DNA of 64,000 bases from Paraburkholderia caledonica NBRC 102488 (GTDB taxonomy: Bacteria > Pseudomonadota > Gammaproteobacteria > Burkholderiales > Burkholderiaceae), in contig NZ_BAYE01000012.1 of the NCBI RefSeq assembly GCF_000685095.1, forward strand, positions 124,001 through 188,000, read 5' to 3'. Of the stretch, positions 62,782-64,000 are shown in pieces. Every line of letters starts with the position of its first letter. Positions within the stretch are counted from its first letter, which is position 1. The notes beneath the pieces are model-generated. The model ran no database searches and had not been told where the DNA came from. It saw only the letters and a program-made list of their open reading frames with translations. The position numbers were made by a program, and so were the translations under genes.

Positions 62782-63785
62782 TCGGCGCTCCTTACGCGCA
62801 GGCGCGGATTGAGCAGCACGTGCAACGCATCCGCGACGAGATTGGCGACGGTATAGACCACGCCGACGGTCAGTACACCTGCCTCCAGCATCGGGAAGTC
62901 CTTCGCCTTCGCGGCGTTGTAGATCAGCGAGCCGATGCCCTGATAGTGAAACAACGTCTCGACCACCACGAGGCCGCCAATCATGTAGCCGAGTTGGGTC
63001 GCGGCCACGGTAATGGTCGGCAGCAGCGCGTTGCGTAACACGTGCCGCCAGATCACGGTGTGACGCGGCAAGCCCTTGAGGATCGCGGTGCGCGTGTAGT
63101 CTGCGTCGAGCGCTTCGACGGTGCCGGCGCGCGCCATCCGCGCGATGTAGCCGAAGAACACGAGCACCAGCGGCAGCACCGGCAGGATCAGATGACGCAG
63201 TTGTTCGAGCGCGCCGGCGTCGGGCGCATACGCAGCTTCGATAGGCAGCCAGCGCAGCCATACGCCGAACACGAGAATCAGCACGATCGACGACACGAAT
63301 TCCGGCACGACGGTCGCCGACAAACCCGCAATGCTGATCGTACGATCCAGCCAGCGTCCTGCGTGCATCGCGGACCACACGCCGCCCGCAATGCCCAGTG
63401 GCACCACGACGATGAACGCGAGCAGGCCGAGCTTCGCGGAATGCGCAAGTGCATCGGCGATAAACGGTCTCACCGGCTCGCGATAAGCGTACGAAAGTCC
63501 CATGTCGCCTCGCACGAAGTGCGAAATCCACTCGACGTATTGCGTCATTAGCGGACGGTCGGCGCCGAGTTGATGATTGAGCGCCGCCACCGCGCGCGCG
63601 TCGGCGAGCGGCCCGAGTACCGCACGACCGATATCGCCGGGCAGCAATTGCCCGCCGGCGAACACGATCACGGACAACAGCCATAGTGTGATCAGCGACA
63701 GCCCCACGCGCGTCGCAAGGAAACGCACGACGCGGCCGGCGTTGCGCTTCGGGGCCGAGGCGGGAGAACTCGCTGTGGTCGACAT
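62778..63785 (-). CDS. Peptide/nickel-type ABC transporter permease (DppB-like)
   Basis: A 335-residue permease with about six helices. It has the DppB pattern RPLMTQYVEWISHFVRGDMGLSY, the EAA loop DADYTRTAILKGLPRHTVIWRHVLRNAL, and YQGIGSLIYNAAKAKDFPML. It follows the substrate-binding protein gene (41-base gap) and precedes the DppC gene with a four-base overlap. The four genes form one operon. Confidence 0.93.
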   Translation of the reverse strand: MSTTASSPASAPKRNAGRVVRFLATRVGLSLITLWLLSVIVFAGGQLLPGDIGRAVLGPLADARAVAALNHQLGADRPLMTQYVEWISHFVRGDMGLSYAYREPVRPFIADALAHSAKLGLLAFIVVVPLGIAGGVWSAMHAGRWLDRTISIAGLSATVVPEFVSSIVLILVFGVWLRWLPIEAAYAPDAGALEQLRHLILPVLPLVLVFFGYIARMARAGTVEALDADYTRTAILKGLPRHTVIWRHVLRNALLPTITVAATQLGYMIGGLVVVETLFHYQGIGSLIYNAAKAKDFPMLEAGVLTVGVVYTVANLVADALHVLLNPRLRVRSAE

Positions 63786-63826
63786 CGTGAACGCTTGCCG
63801 AAGTATTGCGCGCCGATGCGAGACGC

Positions 63827-64000
63827 TTACGCGCTCAACACTGCGCGGTCGAAGTAGAGCTGCGCGAGCGCGGTGAAGCGCACGCCGTTCACGCCCTTGC
63901 GCATCGCGATCAGCTGATCGTAGAAGAACGGGATGATGATCGGCGTTTCATCGAGCAGCAGAGTCTGGATCTGGCCGGAGATTTTTTTCTGCGATGCGAG
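63827..64000 (-). CDS. ABC transporter substrate-binding protein, family 5 (C-terminal part only)
   Basis: The last 57 residues plus stop of a gene that runs off the right edge. The segment LLLDETPIIIPFFYDQLIAM and the final VNGVRFTALAQLYFDRA match the end of family 5 peptide-binding proteins. It is the first gene of the operon of the two permeases and the fused ATPase, so it delivers the substrate to that importer. The ligand cannot be judged from this piece. Confidence 0.82.
   Translation of the reverse strand, partial: LASQKKISGQIQTLLLDETPIIIPFFYDQLIAMRKGVNGVRFTALAQLYFDRAVLSA

Overview
The window reads as a chromosomal segment of a high-GC betaproteobacterium, most likely Paraburkholderia or a close Burkholderia relative. 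The evidence is the strong third-position GC bias on both strands, the queG/tsaE/amiC, argF-argG-DUF3579-rpsT-murJ and lpxK-Trm112-kdsB-adk gene orders, and the kynBUA operon with a divergent Lrp-type regulator. I see no rRNA, tRNA, CRISPR array, insertion sequence or prophage. Almost all of it is ordinary chromosome, tightly packed with genes.

Layout. 1-8.1 kb: a sugar or polyol uptake and catabolism cluster (AraC regulator, RbsB/A/C-type ABC importer, zinc dehydrogenase, FGGY kinase, xylulose-reductase-like SDR). 8.2-11.8 kb: the tryptophan-to-anthranilate kynurenine operon and its regulator. 11.8-20.6 kb: single housekeeping or stress genes (flavin reductase, msrA, DUF72, cfa, pdxH, tcdA, YbbN-type thioredoxin, pirin, EamA exporter). 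20.7-30.5 kb: cell-wall, tRNA-modification and DNA-repair genes (amiC, tsaE, queG, ogt, xerD, acyl-CoA synthetase, ybaK, plsY, yajQ, murB). 30.8-37.4 kb: argG, argF, DUF3579, rpsT, murJ and a SirB1-family gene. 37.5-44.3 kb: a 3-hydroxyacyl-CoA dehydrogenase, adk, kdsB, Trm112, lpxK, xseA and sodB.

44.6-64 kb is more accessory. It holds a glycine-zipper lipoprotein, a NYN-LOTUS putative RNase with a basic tail, a stand-alone ClpP paralogue, an ECF sigma factor with a C-terminal SnoaL-like domain carrying tetrapeptide repeats, an EAL protein that has lost its catalytic residues, a DHA2 efflux pump, a MocR regulator facing a DUF2917 gene across a perfect palindrome, an HTH-citrate-synthase fusion facing a rearranged CaiB-type CoA-transferase across a cluster of TTGATTA half-sites, a GntR/UTRA regulator facing an aldo/keto reductase, an orphan Rap1a/Tai-like immunity protein, and a dipeptide-type ABC importer operon running off the right edge.

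The best candidates for undescribed biology are the HTH-citrate-synthase/CoA-transferase pair with its operator array, the NYN-LOTUS protein, the dead EAL protein and the MocR/DUF2917 palindrome. No single multi-gene system in the window is clearly novel. Function calls rest on recognisable motifs and gene order; no database search was possible.
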